DNA of 53,706 nucleotides from Lachnospiraceae bacterium (GTDB lineage: Bacteria > Bacillota > Clostridia > Lachnospirales > Lachnospiraceae). The stretch covers positions 1 to 53,706 of the forward strand of contig JAFQIE010000009.1 of NCBI GenBank assembly GCA_017397645.1. The letters run 5' to 3'. Within the stretch, counting starts at the first letter, position 1, and each line of letters opens with the position of its first letter. Under the pieces are notes generated by a model that saw nothing but the letters and a program-made list of their open reading frames with translations, did not search any database and was not told where the DNA came from. Positions 25,613-33,717 of the stretch are shown here, in pieces. Position numbers and translations under genes: made by a program.

Positions 25613-25858
25613 ATGGATTCATTATCTTATAGAACACAGGGAACCTGTTCCAAGCAAATTAATGTAGAATTAAAAGAAGGACGCATAGATTCCGTAGAAT
25701 TTATCGGTGGATGTAACGGCAACCTTCAGGGAATCAGCGCCTTGGTGAAAGGTATGACTCCCGAGGAAGCCATTTCCAAAATAAAGGGCATCCGTTGCGG
25801 TATGAAGTCCACCTCCTGCCCTGACCAATTGGCAAGAGCTTTGGAACAGATGATATAA
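25613..25858 (+). CDS. TSCPD-domain protein, TIGR03905 family
   Basis: 81 aa, nearly all of it one TSCPD domain: RTQGTCSKQINVELKEG, FIGGCNGNLQGIS, and the name-giving CGMKSTSCPDQLARAL near the C-terminus. Free-standing copies are widespread in Clostridia. The domain also occurs at the C-terminus of some adenosylcobalamin-dependent ribonucleotide reductases, where its Cys residues may bind metal. The exact function is unknown. It lies 29 bp upstream of murG in the same direction. Confidence 0.9.
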   Translation: MDSLSYRTQGTCSKQINVELKEGRIDSVEFIGGCNGNLQGISALVKGMTPEEAISKIKGIRCGMKSTSCPDQLARALEQMI

Positions 25859-25887
25859 CACGCCTACAACCACAAGGAGTTTTTGTT

Positions 25888-26949
25888 ATGAAAAAAATTG
25901 TGCTTACCGGTGGCGGCACTGCCGGTCATGTGACACCCAATATAGCATTGTTGCCCTCCCTCAAGGAAGCCGGTTATGAAGTCGTATACATGGGATCCTA
26001 TGACGGCATAGAGAAGAAACTGATTGCTGATTTTAACATTCCCTATATTGGTATTTCTACGGGAAAATTCAGACGTTATTTAGATCCTAAGAACTTTACG
26101 GACCCTTTTCGCGTCATCAAAGGATATGCGGAAGCGAAAAGACATTTGAAGGCGTACCGCCCTGATGTGGTGTTCTCCAAAGGCGGGTTTGTCAGCGTGC
26201 CCGTGGTACGCGCCGCGGCCGCTCTGAAAATCCCCTGTATCATTCATGAATCCGATATGACACCGGGTCTGGCTAACAAACTTTGCATTCCCGTTGCCAA
26301 AAAAGTTTGTTGCAATTTCCCGGAAACTCTGGAACTTTTGCCCGAGGAAAAAGCGGTCCTGACCGGCTCGCCCATCCGCGTGGAATTGTCTCAGGGAAGT
26401 AAGTTGGCAGGCTATGAGATGTGTGGTTTTACCGCCAACAAACCCGTGGTGATGGTCATCGGTGGCAGTTTGGGCTCCGTCAATGTGAACAAAGCCGTGC
26501 GGGAAGCCCTCCCCCTGCTTTTGGAGGATTTCCAGGTGGTACATCTGTGTGGTAAGGACAAAGTCGATAATCTCCTTCTAAACACTCCGGGTTATAAACA
26601 ATTTGAATACATCAAAGCAGAATTAAAAGACCTGTTTGCCATGGCAGATGTGGTTATCTCCCGGGCAGGTGCCAATGCCATCTGCGAACTGTTAGCGTTG
26701 AAAAAGCCCAATATATTGATTCCTCTCCCTGCCAGCAGCAGCCGCGGAGACCAGCTTCTTAACGCTAAATCTTTTGAGACCCAGGGCTTTTCTACCGTCA
26801 TCGACGAGGACGACCTGACCAAAGAGTTGTTGGCCGAAAAAGTAAAAGAGCTTTATGCAAACCGCGGAAAGGTAATAGAAACCATGGCAAACAGCGGACA
26901 GATGGATTCTATTGAGACGATTATGGGGTTAATAAAAGAAATGAGTTAA
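25888..26949 (+). CDS. murG: UDP-GlcNAc:undecaprenyl-pyrophosphoryl-MurNAc-pentapeptide transferase MurG
   Basis: 353 aa. N-terminal G-loop TGGGTAGHVTPNIAL. HESDMTPGLANK near residue 125 is the MurG-specific acceptor-side motif. The C-terminal donor domain shows VVMVIGGSLGSVNVN near 190, DVVISRAGANAICELLALKKPNI near 255, and LPASSSRGDQLLNA. It adds GlcNAc to lipid I to give lipid II. It is not inside a division/cell-wall (dcw) cluster here; the upstream neighbour is the TSCPD gene. Solitary murG copies are common in Clostridia, and I cannot tell whether this is the only copy. Confidence 0.93.
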   Translation: MKKIVLTGGGTAGHVTPNIALLPSLKEAGYEVVYMGSYDGIEKKLIADFNIPYIGISTGKFRRYLDPKNFTDPFRVIKGYAEAKRHLKAYRPDVVFSKGGFVSVPVVRAAAALKIPCIIHESDMTPGLANKLCIPVAKKVCCNFPETLELLPEEKAVLTGSPIRVELSQGSKLAGYEMCGFTANKPVVMVIGGSLGSVNVNKAVREALPLLLEDFQVVHLCGKDKVDNLLLNTPGYKQFEYIKAELKDLFAMADVVISRAGANAICELLALKKPNILIPLPASSSRGDQLLNAKSFETQGFSTVIDEDDLTKELLAEKVKELYANRGKVIETMANSGQMDSIETIMGLIKEMS

Positions 26950-26956
26950 AGGTGTC

Positions 26957-27517
26957 CTATTTTAATTCTTCATCATACACCGCTCTGGAGCCACCAATGA
27001 ATTTCGGTCGCACTCTAGCACAAACCACATGCGCGTCCCCGATTTCACCGATACGGATACGGACAGGCACCGCCACATCCTTCATGTGCATTCCAATCAA
27101 AGTATCCCCAATGTCCATTCCCACATGGGCTTTCACATGCTCCACAGCCACAGGGCACTCGAATGCTTTATAAGCTGTGGTGGCAAAGGAACCGCCTGCC
27201 TTTGGCTGGGGCACCACATTCACCACATCATATCCGTAGCGTTCTGCTGCTTCCTGCTCTAAAATCAAGGCACGATTCAAATGCTCACAGCATTGTGCCA
27301 CTAAGTACACACCCGCTTCCTGCGCTGCCTGATAAATACCACCAAACACCACTTCTGCAAGTTCCGGACTGGAGAAGGTGCCGATACCGGCGCCCGCTAC
27401 CTCACTGGTGGAACATCCCACCACAAACAACTGTCCTTCTTTGGCTTTTGCCGTGTCCAATAATTCTTTCGCTGCAAGGTATGCTTCTTCTGCAATTCTT
27501 GTCATTTCTTCTGTCAT
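26957..27517 (-). CDS. TIGR01440/DUF436 family protein (YwlG-like)
   Basis: 186 aa. Recognised by GQLFVVGCSTSEVAGAGIG, QCCEHLNRALILE, VVNVVPQPKAGGSFAT and GDTLIGMHMKDVAVPVRI, all characteristic of the family. The fold is soluble alpha/beta and the function is unproven. It is encoded downstream of and overlaps (ATGA at 27514-27517) the FAD-dependent oxidoreductase gene, so the two are translationally coupled; convergent with murG. Confidence 0.9.
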   Translation of the reverse strand: MTEEMTRIAEEAYLAAKELLDTAKAKEGQLFVVGCSTSEVAGAGIGTFSSPELAEVVFGGIYQAAQEAGVYLVAQCCEHLNRALILEQEAAERYGYDVVNVVPQPKAGGSFATTAYKAFECPVAVEHVKAHVGMDIGDTLIGMHMKDVAVPVRIRIGEIGDAHVVCARVRPKFIGGSRAVYDEELK

Positions 27518-28743
27518 GATAGGTCCCTCCCATTATCTTGCTCATGCAACACAACTCCCCGGCGCACCAATTCGTTCTGAAGTGCATGAACATCCAGTGT
27601 GCTGAAATCATCCGTCATGGCTGCCGCCAATCCTGCTGCCTCACCGGTCACAGCGCAACAGGGAATCACACGCATAATATCCCACATGGATTCCGTGACA
27701 GAAACACATCTGCCGGCGGTAATCAGGTTTTTCACATTTTTGCTATATAGTGTGCCAAAAGGCACCTCATACACCGGGCCCCTCTTGCGCCAGTCAGAGA
27801 CCATACCAATGGAGTCTGCCATATAGGTATGCTCTTCCGCCACATCTAAAGTGTACTCACCCACTATTTTTCTGGTCATTCGCACCTGCGGGATAGAGGC
27901 AATGGTCACAGGCCAAACATCCTGTCCCTTTCCCCTGCGGGAAATCACATCCTGCATCGTGGAACTATGGGAATCCTGCATCATCCGGGACAATTCTTCT
28001 GTCCCCAAACCTGCATAACGCTTCTTTCCTTTATCCTTCTCCCTGTCTGCATCAGTCTTTTGGTCATCCGGAATATCAGCAAAACCCAATATGTTCAAAT
28101 GATACCCTTTTTCATCCATGAAGTAGTACCAGGATGCCAACACATTGCCCTGTTGGAAGTTCTCCGTTCGGGCACCTGCAAATTTAGCAATATCACAATC
28201 CCCGGTGGCGTCCACCACAGATACCGCCTGAATGGCCTGACGACCTGATTTGCCCTCAATTAATACGGAGGATATCTTGTCTTTTTTCATCTTCACAGCC
28301 ACAGCGGAAGCACCATACAGAATGACCACACCCTCTTTGCGCAACAGTTGTTCTGCCATGATAGCGAACAAGTGAGGATTGTACTGGGTCTCGAAGCGCA
28401 TACTTTTTTCGTTTCGCTCAGAAGCCCTATCTTCATCCAGCCAAATGTCGGGATACCGCATTTCCAACTGGGGCTCCATGCCCATGGAAATAGACAGACG
28501 GAACAATTCCTCAGCAATGCCGAAGGAAACCTGTTTGCCCATGCCATCGCACAGGGGCAGGTAGATGGTCACCAATCCGGCAGTTCCCAAGCCACCGAGT
28601 GTATAGGTCTTTTCTAATAAAATCACCCGCTTACCACTTCTCGCTGCGGAAAGTGCCGCTGCAATACCGGCAAAACCACCGCCACATACCAACACGTCAC
28701 AGGTATGGGCAATTGGTGATACTAATTTTTCCCTGATGTTCAT
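27514..28743 (-). CDS. FAD-dependent oxidoreductase (FAD_oxidored family)
   Basis: 409 aa from ATG 28743 (GGAGGAAAACGG directly before it). The dinucleotide-binding motif CDVLVCGGGFAGIAAALSAA is at residues about 14-33, with ILLEK after the second strand. Further features are the VVDATGDCDIAKFAGA motif near 185 and the C-terminal LITAGRCVSV...AAGLAA pattern common to this family. Substrate unknown. One transcription unit with the TIGR01440 protein. Confidence 0.87.
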   Translation of the reverse strand: MNIREKLVSPIAHTCDVLVCGGGFAGIAAALSAARSGKRVILLEKTYTLGGLGTAGLVTIYLPLCDGMGKQVSFGIAEELFRLSISMGMEPQLEMRYPDIWLDEDRASERNEKSMRFETQYNPHLFAIMAEQLLRKEGVVILYGASAVAVKMKKDKISSVLIEGKSGRQAIQAVSVVDATGDCDIAKFAGARTENFQQGNVLASWYYFMDEKGYHLNILGFADIPDDQKTDADREKDKGKKRYAGLGTEELSRMMQDSHSSTMQDVISRRGKGQDVWPVTIASIPQVRMTRKIVGEYTLDVAEEHTYMADSIGMVSDWRKRGPVYEVPFGTLYSKNVKNLITAGRCVSVTESMWDIMRVIPCCAVTGEAAGLAAAMTDDFSTLDVHALQNELVRRGVVLHEQDNGRDLS

Positions 28744-28898
28744 CCGTTTTCCTCCAGACTTGTCCATTGGAATTTTCTTGCATTTATTTTACCACAGTAT
28801 TGAGGAATGTAACATCCTAATTTTCAACTTTGCTTCGCGGAATAATCATGCAAAAAAATGCCACAATAATTGGTATCAAATCAGACAAGGGGAAATTT

Positions 28899-30398
28899 AT
28901 GAGCACTTCCACAAACCAAACCACAAATGTAAATTCTACGCCTGCGAACCAACCTCATCTTTCCAAAAATCTGCAGGACAATATCCAGTTGATTGCCTCC
29001 CAATTACCTGTGGGCTTAAGTTATGACTTAATAACCAGGGAATTCTACGTGGGTGACACCAAGGCATATCTTTTGGCCTTCAATGGGCTTTGCAAAACAG
29101 ACATCCTGCAAAGAATTTTTTCCGATTTACAGAATCCCATGTATGTGGAAGATGCCACGGTGGAAAATATCGCAAATTACATCGGCCACAAAATGGGCTA
29201 CATCAGCGTGCAATTAATGGATTCTTGGGAGGAAATACAGCTGAATGTGCTTTGCGGTCCCGTTGCCTTATTTCTTGATGGTTTTGCTCAGGCAGTAGTC
29301 ATCGATGTGCGCACCTATCCCACCCGGAGCATTGAAGAGCCGGATATGGAAAGAGTTACAAAGGGCTCCCGGGATGGTTTTGTGGAGGCTATGCTTACCA
29401 ACGCTAACCTTTTGCGCCGTCGTGTACGTTCTCCGAAATTGGTCTTTTCCAGACATTTTGTAGGAGAAGAAAGCCAGACCGATGTGGCGGTTGCCTATCT
29501 GCAGGACAAAGTCGACGCTTCCCTTTTGGAACATATAGAGCAAATCATCGATTCCCTTCATATCACCTCTCTGACCATGGGCGCAAAAAGCTTAGAAGAA
29601 CTAATCATTTCCAAACGCTGGTGGAACCCTCTGCCCTGCGTGCTGACGACGGAACGTCCGGATGTGGCAAGCAGCTATTTGATGGAGGGACACATTCTTG
29701 TCATGGTAGACAACTCACCTTTGGTGTTGGTGCTGCCATGCTCCATATTTCAGTTTTCACAGAGCCCGGAAGACTATTATAAGAGCCCCCTGGTGGGAAC
29801 TTATTTCCGACTGGTTCGGTTTCTATGCATCCCGGTCAGTCTGCTTCTAATGCCTACGTTTCTGCTGATTGGAGCTCATTTTCCGGAATTAGCCAGCGCT
29901 TGGCAGCTTATGGATATGGAGGGCATGACTGCCCCGCGGCTGTTCTTTTATGTGATGGCCATAGAGTTTATCCTGGATTTGTTCCAGTATTCCTCGGCTC
30001 TAACCTCTAATGTGTACTCCGGCGCGCTCTCTATTGTCAGCGGTCTAATCATCGGAGAAGTGGCGGTAAAACTACAATGGGCTACCACCGAGGTGCTGTT
30101 TTACGCCGCTATCACTTTGCTGGCTTCCCTATCCCTGTCAGACAGTGGCTTCCGGGACGGCATCCGATTATTCCGTATTCTTCTGCTTCTGGTAACCGGT
30201 TTCTGGGGACTACCGGGATATTTATGTGGTCTTTTGGCAATTCTTATCTCCACTGCCACCACACCCACTTTCGGAGGCTTCAGTTACCTGTGGCCCCTGT
30301 TTCCCTTCAACAAAAAAGCCCTGGGCAGGCTGCTGTTTCGCAGCCCTACGCCCAAGGCTCAACCATCCACTGTATGGGGGAGGGGGAAGATGAAGTGA
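28899..30398 (+). CDS. Spore germination/SpoVAF-type GerA-family membrane protein
   Basis: 499 aa from ATG 28899 (AAGGGGAAA upstream). The N-terminal cytoplasmic region of about 270 residues is typical of GerA: CGPVALFLDGF, DVRTYPTRSIEEPDMERV and GSRDGFVEAMLTNANLLRRR. Four or five TM helices cover about 300-460. No gerB or gerC genes follow, unlike a nutrient receptor operon. This, and the close sequence pattern, suggests the SpoVAF branch, which works with the SpoVA dipicolinate channel and FigP. It shows the host forms endospores. A strong terminator follows. Confidence 0.86.
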   Translation: MSTSTNQTTNVNSTPANQPHLSKNLQDNIQLIASQLPVGLSYDLITREFYVGDTKAYLLAFNGLCKTDILQRIFSDLQNPMYVEDATVENIANYIGHKMGYISVQLMDSWEEIQLNVLCGPVALFLDGFAQAVVIDVRTYPTRSIEEPDMERVTKGSRDGFVEAMLTNANLLRRRVRSPKLVFSRHFVGEESQTDVAVAYLQDKVDASLLEHIEQIIDSLHITSLTMGAKSLEELIISKRWWNPLPCVLTTERPDVASSYLMEGHILVMVDNSPLVLVLPCSIFQFSQSPEDYYKSPLVGTYFRLVRFLCIPVSLLLMPTFLLIGAHFPELASAWQLMDMEGMTAPRLFFYVMAIEFILDLFQYSSALTSNVYSGALSIVSGLIIGEVAVKLQWATTEVLFYAAITLLASLSLSDSGFRDGIRLFRILLLLVTGFWGLPGYLCGLLAILISTATTPTFGGFSYLWPLFPFNKKALGRLLFRSPTPKAQPSTVWGRGKMK

Positions 30399-30403
30399 GA
30401 CAA

Positions 30404-30435
30404 AAAGCAGAGGAACTACGCCTCTGCTTCTTTTA
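30404..30435 (+). terminator. Terminator after the spoVAF-like gene
   Basis: AAGCAGAGG (30405-30413) pairs with CCTCTGCTT (30421-30429) across a 7-base loop, then CTTTTAAT follows. Confidence 0.85.
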
Positions 30436-30540
30436 ATATTGCTCTTACGATTTCTCTAGATTTTAACATTCTAATGAAACTATTTCATGCCAAATATCTT
30501 TTAAAGATTTTCCGTCAAAAAACGGGGTGTAGATAACTTT

Positions 30541-30585
30541 ATATGTACCCTCTTTACTGGACAAACCAGTAAGGAGGGTACATAT
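30541..30585. repeat. 20-bp near-perfect inverted repeat
   Basis: Left arm 30541-30560 starts ATATGTACCCTC, 5-base loop ACAAA, right arm 30566-30585 ends GAGGGTACATAT; a single T/C difference leaves a G-T wobble. There is no U-run, so it is not a standard terminator. It could be a terminal remnant of a small mobile element, or a site at the accessory-region border. Confidence 0.7.
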
Positions 30586-30636
30586 CAGAGAAATCTGGCC
30601 GCTTTTCTATTTCGAAATGGTACAAGAAATAAATTG

Positions 30637-30742
30637 AGAATTAACGATTCGAATTAATGGCATCGTTAATTCTTAAATTTTATCGTTAAAACGCGAACTT
30701 TCACCGTTAGTTATTGCATTTATAATGAAAATAGTGTATAAT
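30637..30742 (+). promoter_or_regulatory. Operator cluster and promoter of the AlbA_2 ATPase gene
   Basis: A perfect 12-bp inverted repeat (AGAATTAACGAT / ATCGTTAATTCT, 30637-30673) and two further ATCGTTA-like half-sites lie before -35 TTGCAT (30714-30719). A 17-bp spacer and -10 TATAAT (30737-30742) follow. The half-sites suggest repression by a factor not identified here; autoregulation by the downstream winged-helix domain is possible. Confidence 0.68.
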
Positions 30743-30772
30743 AAAGATAGTATCTTTAAGGAGGAAGCGTTA

Positions 30773-32197
30773 ATGCAAACTGAAGCTCTCAAAAAAATCG
30801 TTTTAGATATTAAAAACTTAAAAACCGAATCCCAAACTATTGAATTGAAAGCGGCAGTACAAGGCTGTCCCACGAGATTGTTTGATACTCTTTCATCGTT
30901 CTCAAATCAAGATGAAGGCGGTATTATTATTTTTGGTGTTGACGAAGCGGATAATTATTCTGTCAAAGGCGTATATGATGCTCAGGATCTTCAGAAAAAA
31001 ATAACCGAACAGTGCAAGCAAATGGAGCCGTCTGTACGCGCGTTATTTACTGTTTGCGAGATCGATGGCAAAACCGTTGTGTCTGCCGAAATTCCCGGTG
31101 TTGATATTTCCGAACGACCTGTTTTTTATAAAGGTGTAGGACGTATTAAAGGGTCTTATGTTCGTGTTGGCGAGTCCGATGAGCCAATGAGCGAATATGA
31201 AATATATAGTTATGAAGCATTTCGCAAAAGGACAAGAGATGATATTCGCATTGTTGAGAATGGCAAACTCAATATGATTGACGAAAAGCGTATGAACGAT
31301 TATCTCGCCGCTGTTAAGAGTGAAAGGAAAAATCTTGCTGAGAACGTTAGCGAAGAAGAAATCTTGGAGCTAATGGGCATTACAAATGATGGCATTCCTA
31401 CTCTTGCAGGACTTATGACCTTCTCAAAATATCCGCAAGCATATTTCCCTCAACTTTGTATTACCGCGGTTTCGCTCCCCGGAACTGAACAAGGAACAGT
31501 TGGTGGCGACGGTGAACGTTTTATTGATAACAAACGTATTACAGGGGCAATCCCCGATATGCTTGAAGATGCGGTGGAATTTGTTCGCAAGAACAGCCGC
31601 ACTAAGACAATCATAAATGATAACGGACAACGTGCAGATAAACCCGAATATCCGATAAAGGCTGTTCGTGAAGCAATCCTTAATGCTTTGGTACACCGTG
31701 ATTATAGCGTTCATACAGAAAACGTGCCCATCCGTATTGAAATGTACCGTGACCGTATGGAGATTATCAATAGCGGTGGACTATATGGGAAAATATCTAT
31801 TGATGTGCTTGGCAAGGTTCGTCCCGAAACAAGAAACGCTGCACTCGCAAATATGCTTGAACTCTTAAATGTAACTGAAAATAGGTATTCCGGCATTCCT
31901 ACAATGCGTAGCGAGTTTGCGAATGCGGGACTTCCTGCGCCACTATTTTCCGTTGTTCACGGAGAATTCAAGGTGGTTATGAAAAACGGACTATTTGCTG
32001 AAACAATGCCCGTTGCGGATTCGCTTATAGAATTTTGCTCTACACCCAGAACAAGAGCAGAAATTGTTGCTTTTGTAGGAAAATCCAAAAATCACGTAAT
32101 GTCACAGATTGTGGCACCGCTTGTAGCTGACGGAAAGCTTAAAATGACAATGCCCGACAAGCCTAAAAGCTCAAATCAGAAATTTGTAAAGGCTTAA
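30773..32197 (+). CDS. AlbA_2-domain ATP-binding protein (RecG-like COG2865 family), candidate defence or regulatory gene
   Basis: 474 aa from ATG 30773 (AAGGAGGAAGCG upstream). An N-terminal AlbA_2 (Schlafen-like AAA_4) domain covers about residues 10-140 (ESQTIELKAAV, FSNQDEGGIIIFGVDE, EIPGVDISERPVFYKG, YVRVGESDEPM). A GHKL-type ATP-binding segment lies at about 285-385 (AVREAILNALVHRDYS, MYRDRMEIINSGGLYG). A C-terminal winged helix follows at about 405-460 (TRAEIVAFVGKSKNHVM). Such proteins are frequent in mobile and defence regions as transcription factors or as partners of helicases. It is followed 19 bp later by a truncated PLD/helicase gene, apparently once in one operon. Confidence 0.85.
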   Translation: MQTEALKKIVLDIKNLKTESQTIELKAAVQGCPTRLFDTLSSFSNQDEGGIIIFGVDEADNYSVKGVYDAQDLQKKITEQCKQMEPSVRALFTVCEIDGKTVVSAEIPGVDISERPVFYKGVGRIKGSYVRVGESDEPMSEYEIYSYEAFRKRTRDDIRIVENGKLNMIDEKRMNDYLAAVKSERKNLAENVSEEEILELMGITNDGIPTLAGLMTFSKYPQAYFPQLCITAVSLPGTEQGTVGGDGERFIDNKRITGAIPDMLEDAVEFVRKNSRTKTIINDNGQRADKPEYPIKAVREAILNALVHRDYSVHTENVPIRIEMYRDRMEIINSGGLYGKISIDVLGKVRPETRNAALANMLELLNVTENRYSGIPTMRSEFANAGLPAPLFSVVHGEFKVVMKNGLFAETMPVADSLIEFCSTPRTRAEIVAFVGKSKNHVMSQIVAPLVADGKLKMTMPDKPKSSNQKFVKA

Positions 32198-32216
32198 TTT
32201 GTTAGGAGAGATAAAA

Positions 32217-32504
32217 ATGGCTTCTATCATAGATAACAGAAATAAAACGATGCTGGACTCGCTGAAAAACTCGTTGAAGCAAGCCGAGAGTGTTGATATA
32301 TTGACTGCGTTCTTCTACTTTTCGGGATTTAATGCCTTAGCAGAAGAATTGAAGGACAAGAAAATACGAATTTTGGTTGGCAATACCATTGATCCAAGTG
32401 CTATTGCCGACCTCTGTAATGCTGTAAAGGACAGCCCCGATGAGTTGCTTGAAACTTATGAGGCCTGCGAACGGGGGAGAACCTGTGGGGTCTCCTCTTT
32501 TTAA
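32217..32504 (+). pseudogene. N-terminal fragment of a PLD-like/SNF2-type helicase gene
   Basis: 95 aa from ATG 32217 (TAGGAGAG upstream). The first about 80 residues (SIIDNRNKTMLDSLKNSLKQ, VDILTAFFYFSGFNALAEEL, KKIRILVGNTIDP) match the N-terminal phospholipase-D-like domain of large helicase-related proteins that normally exceed 900 aa. After about residue 82 the sequence becomes unrelated (ACERGRTCGVSSF) and ends in a hairpin terminator. The break near 32463 marks a deletion or insertion junction, with the Abi RNA/gene module now taking the place of the rest of the helicase. Confidence 0.78.
32474..32503 (+). terminator. Terminator at the broken end of the PLD/helicase fragment
   Basis: GGAGA (about 32475-32479) pairs with TCTCC (about 32490-32494), with an extended ACC/GGG inner part, followed by TCTTTTT. 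It overlaps the last codons and stop of the fragment, suggesting it came with the DNA that replaced the helicase. Confidence 0.65.
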
Positions 32505-32584
32505 CAAGAACGCTCTTGTCTATCACTTTTCTGGAAAGTCGGAGATTATCTATAGAATCTTTTAGAAATTCTCTAAATTGCCAC

Positions 32585-32612
32585 TTGTTTTTTTATTTAA
32601 CTATGCTATACT
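32585..32612 (+). promoter_or_regulatory. Promoter of the Abi-associated small RNA
   Basis: TTGTTT (32585-32590), 16-bp spacer, extended -10 TGCTATACT (32604-32612). The expected start is near 32619, right where the structured RNA begins. Confidence 0.7.
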
Positions 32613-32618
32613 TAATCT

Positions 32619-32700
32619 ACACCGTGGGAAGGCGTGGGTAGTGCCTGAATCCAAATATTCCATCGACGGGATTAAGAATGGTATATCCATTCTTTTTTTT
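32619..32700 (+). ncRNA. Structured small RNA in front of the Abi gene (abiF-type RNA candidate)
   Basis: About 80 nt between an extended -10 promoter and the Abi gene's ribosome site, closed by its own terminator. Pairings visible: CCGT (32622-32625) with ACGG (32666-32669); GGAA (32627-32630) with TTCC (32658-32661); AGGC (32630-32633) with GCCT (32643-32646); AATCC (32648-32652) with GGATT (32669-32673). The last crosses the second, giving a pseudoknot. The terminator is AAGAATGG (32674-32681) / CCATTCTT (32687-32694) plus TTTTTT. A structured RNA preceding abiF-type genes is a described RNA motif class; I place this one there from context and topology, not from a model search. It could be a decoy or antitoxin-like partner of the Abi protein, or a leader. 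Confidence 0.72.
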
Positions 32701-32716
32701 ATTTCGCGGAGGATTT

Positions 32717-33670
32717 ATGATCTTAAACAACATCGCCTCTCCAATTGACTTAGATATGCAATTGAAGAAAATGAAATTCTATGTAACCTTCACCAAAAGA
32801 AGGCGTATGATTTCTTTTTTAAGACACGCTGGGTATTTTCGGTGCAGTCGCTACGGGAAGTTTTTGCTTTCACACGCAAATGTTTTAGGCATCAAACCAA
32901 CACAAGATATGCTGTTTTATCTTTATGAATTTGACACCCGATTACGCGAACTCTTATTTCACTATTGTCAATTGGCAGAAATACAATTTAAAACCTATCT
33001 ATCTGATGCGCTTTCGATAAAACTGAATGATGCCTCTTTCTACTTAAAACAGCAATATTTTACTCCCACTCGATCCGAGCGAGACAAAGTTAAAAAGCAA
33101 TCTAATCTGCGTTTCTTTCTATCATTCGTTGGTAATCTATCTAACTATTCACATAGTCTAATTATGAATTCTCATAAGTATCCGGAGTTAAAAGAATACC
33201 GAAAAGGCGGAACCAAAGCCACAAACTTTCTTCCTTGCTGGGTGTTTTTTTCTTATATTGAGTTAGGCACGATTGTTAATATATATGCTTATTTAAGAGG
33301 CGACCTCCGATCATATGTTTTAAAATATGGTTATTCTAAAACCCATTATCTCAAAAGTACCACCAAACAATTTGACACTTGGCTTGAGGCATTGAGAAAT
33401 TTGCGAAACACTTGCGCTCACCATAATCTTTTAGTGGGTAAAACGTCTTCTATCGTCCTTCCAGAAACATCTGATTCTCATAAATTATCTTCTAACTCTG
33501 ATCTTTTTTCCAGACTATATGCGCTAAAAAAGATACTGCCTGTAGCAGAGCACAACAAACTAAAACATGATTTAAAGAAACTAATCAAACACTGTAAAAT
33601 TGACATCTTTAAACTTAATATCCTTCCAAAAGACTGGGAGTCACGCTATGATGATATACATATTTTATAA
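32717..33670 (+). CDS. Abi_2 (AbiD/AbiF) abortive-infection protein
   Basis: 317 aa from ATG 32717 (GGAGG 4 bases upstream). The N-terminus KKMKFYVTFTKRRRMISFLRHAGYFRCSRYGKFLL fits the Abi_2 pattern, in which a helical start is followed by a Gly-Tyr-Phe/Tyr-Arg segment. LYEFDTRLRELLFHYCQLAEI near residue 70 is the central conserved helix pair. RNTCAHH (residues 230-236) gives the R-x4-H signature of HEPN ribonucleases. Family members stop phage growth, probably by RNA cleavage. Directly upstream is the structured, self-terminated RNA. Likely a two-part RNA-protein defence or toxin-antitoxin-like unit; this is inference. Confidence 0.88.
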   Translation: MILNNIASPIDLDMQLKKMKFYVTFTKRRRMISFLRHAGYFRCSRYGKFLLSHANVLGIKPTQDMLFYLYEFDTRLRELLFHYCQLAEIQFKTYLSDALSIKLNDASFYLKQQYFTPTRSERDKVKKQSNLRFFLSFVGNLSNYSHSLIMNSHKYPELKEYRKGGTKATNFLPCWVFFSYIELGTIVNIYAYLRGDLRSYVLKYGYSKTHYLKSTTKQFDTWLEALRNLRNTCAHHNLLVGKTSSIVLPETSDSHKLSSNSDLFSRLYALKKILPVAEHNKLKHDLKKLIKHCKIDIFKLNILPKDWESRYDDIHIL

Positions 33671-33675
33671 ATCAA

Positions 33676-33707
33676 GGCGTAGGACTGTCACTCTACAATC
33701 CTACGCC
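33676..33707. terminator. Hairpin between the Abi gene and the convergent lipoprotein gene
   Basis: Perfect 9-bp stem GGCGTAGGA (33676-33684) / TCCTACGCC (33699-33707) with a 14-base loop, 6 bp after the Abi stop. The T-tract is weak; likely a transcription stop for both strands. Confidence 0.55.
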
Positions 33708-33717
33708 ATTCTGGTCT

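Larger units (their letters stand above)
30399..30772. other. 374-bp non-coding boundary between core and accessory DNA
   Basis: Contains the spoVAF-like terminator, then a 20-bp inverted repeat (30541-30585, listed separately). An A/T-rich stretch with several copies of ATCGTTAA-like motifs follows at 30637-30710, and then the promoter of the AlbA_2 gene. The motif copies are: AGAATTAACGAT (30637-30648), its perfect inverse ATCGTTAATTCT (30662-30673), TATCGTTAAA (about 30680) and CACCGTTAG (about 30702). No ORF with a ribosome site is visible. Confidence 0.7.

Noticed and set aside
30541-30585. Rho-independent terminator reading of the 20-bp inverted repeat
   Set aside because: No U-tract on either side and a good terminator already follows the spoVAF-like gene at 30404-30435.
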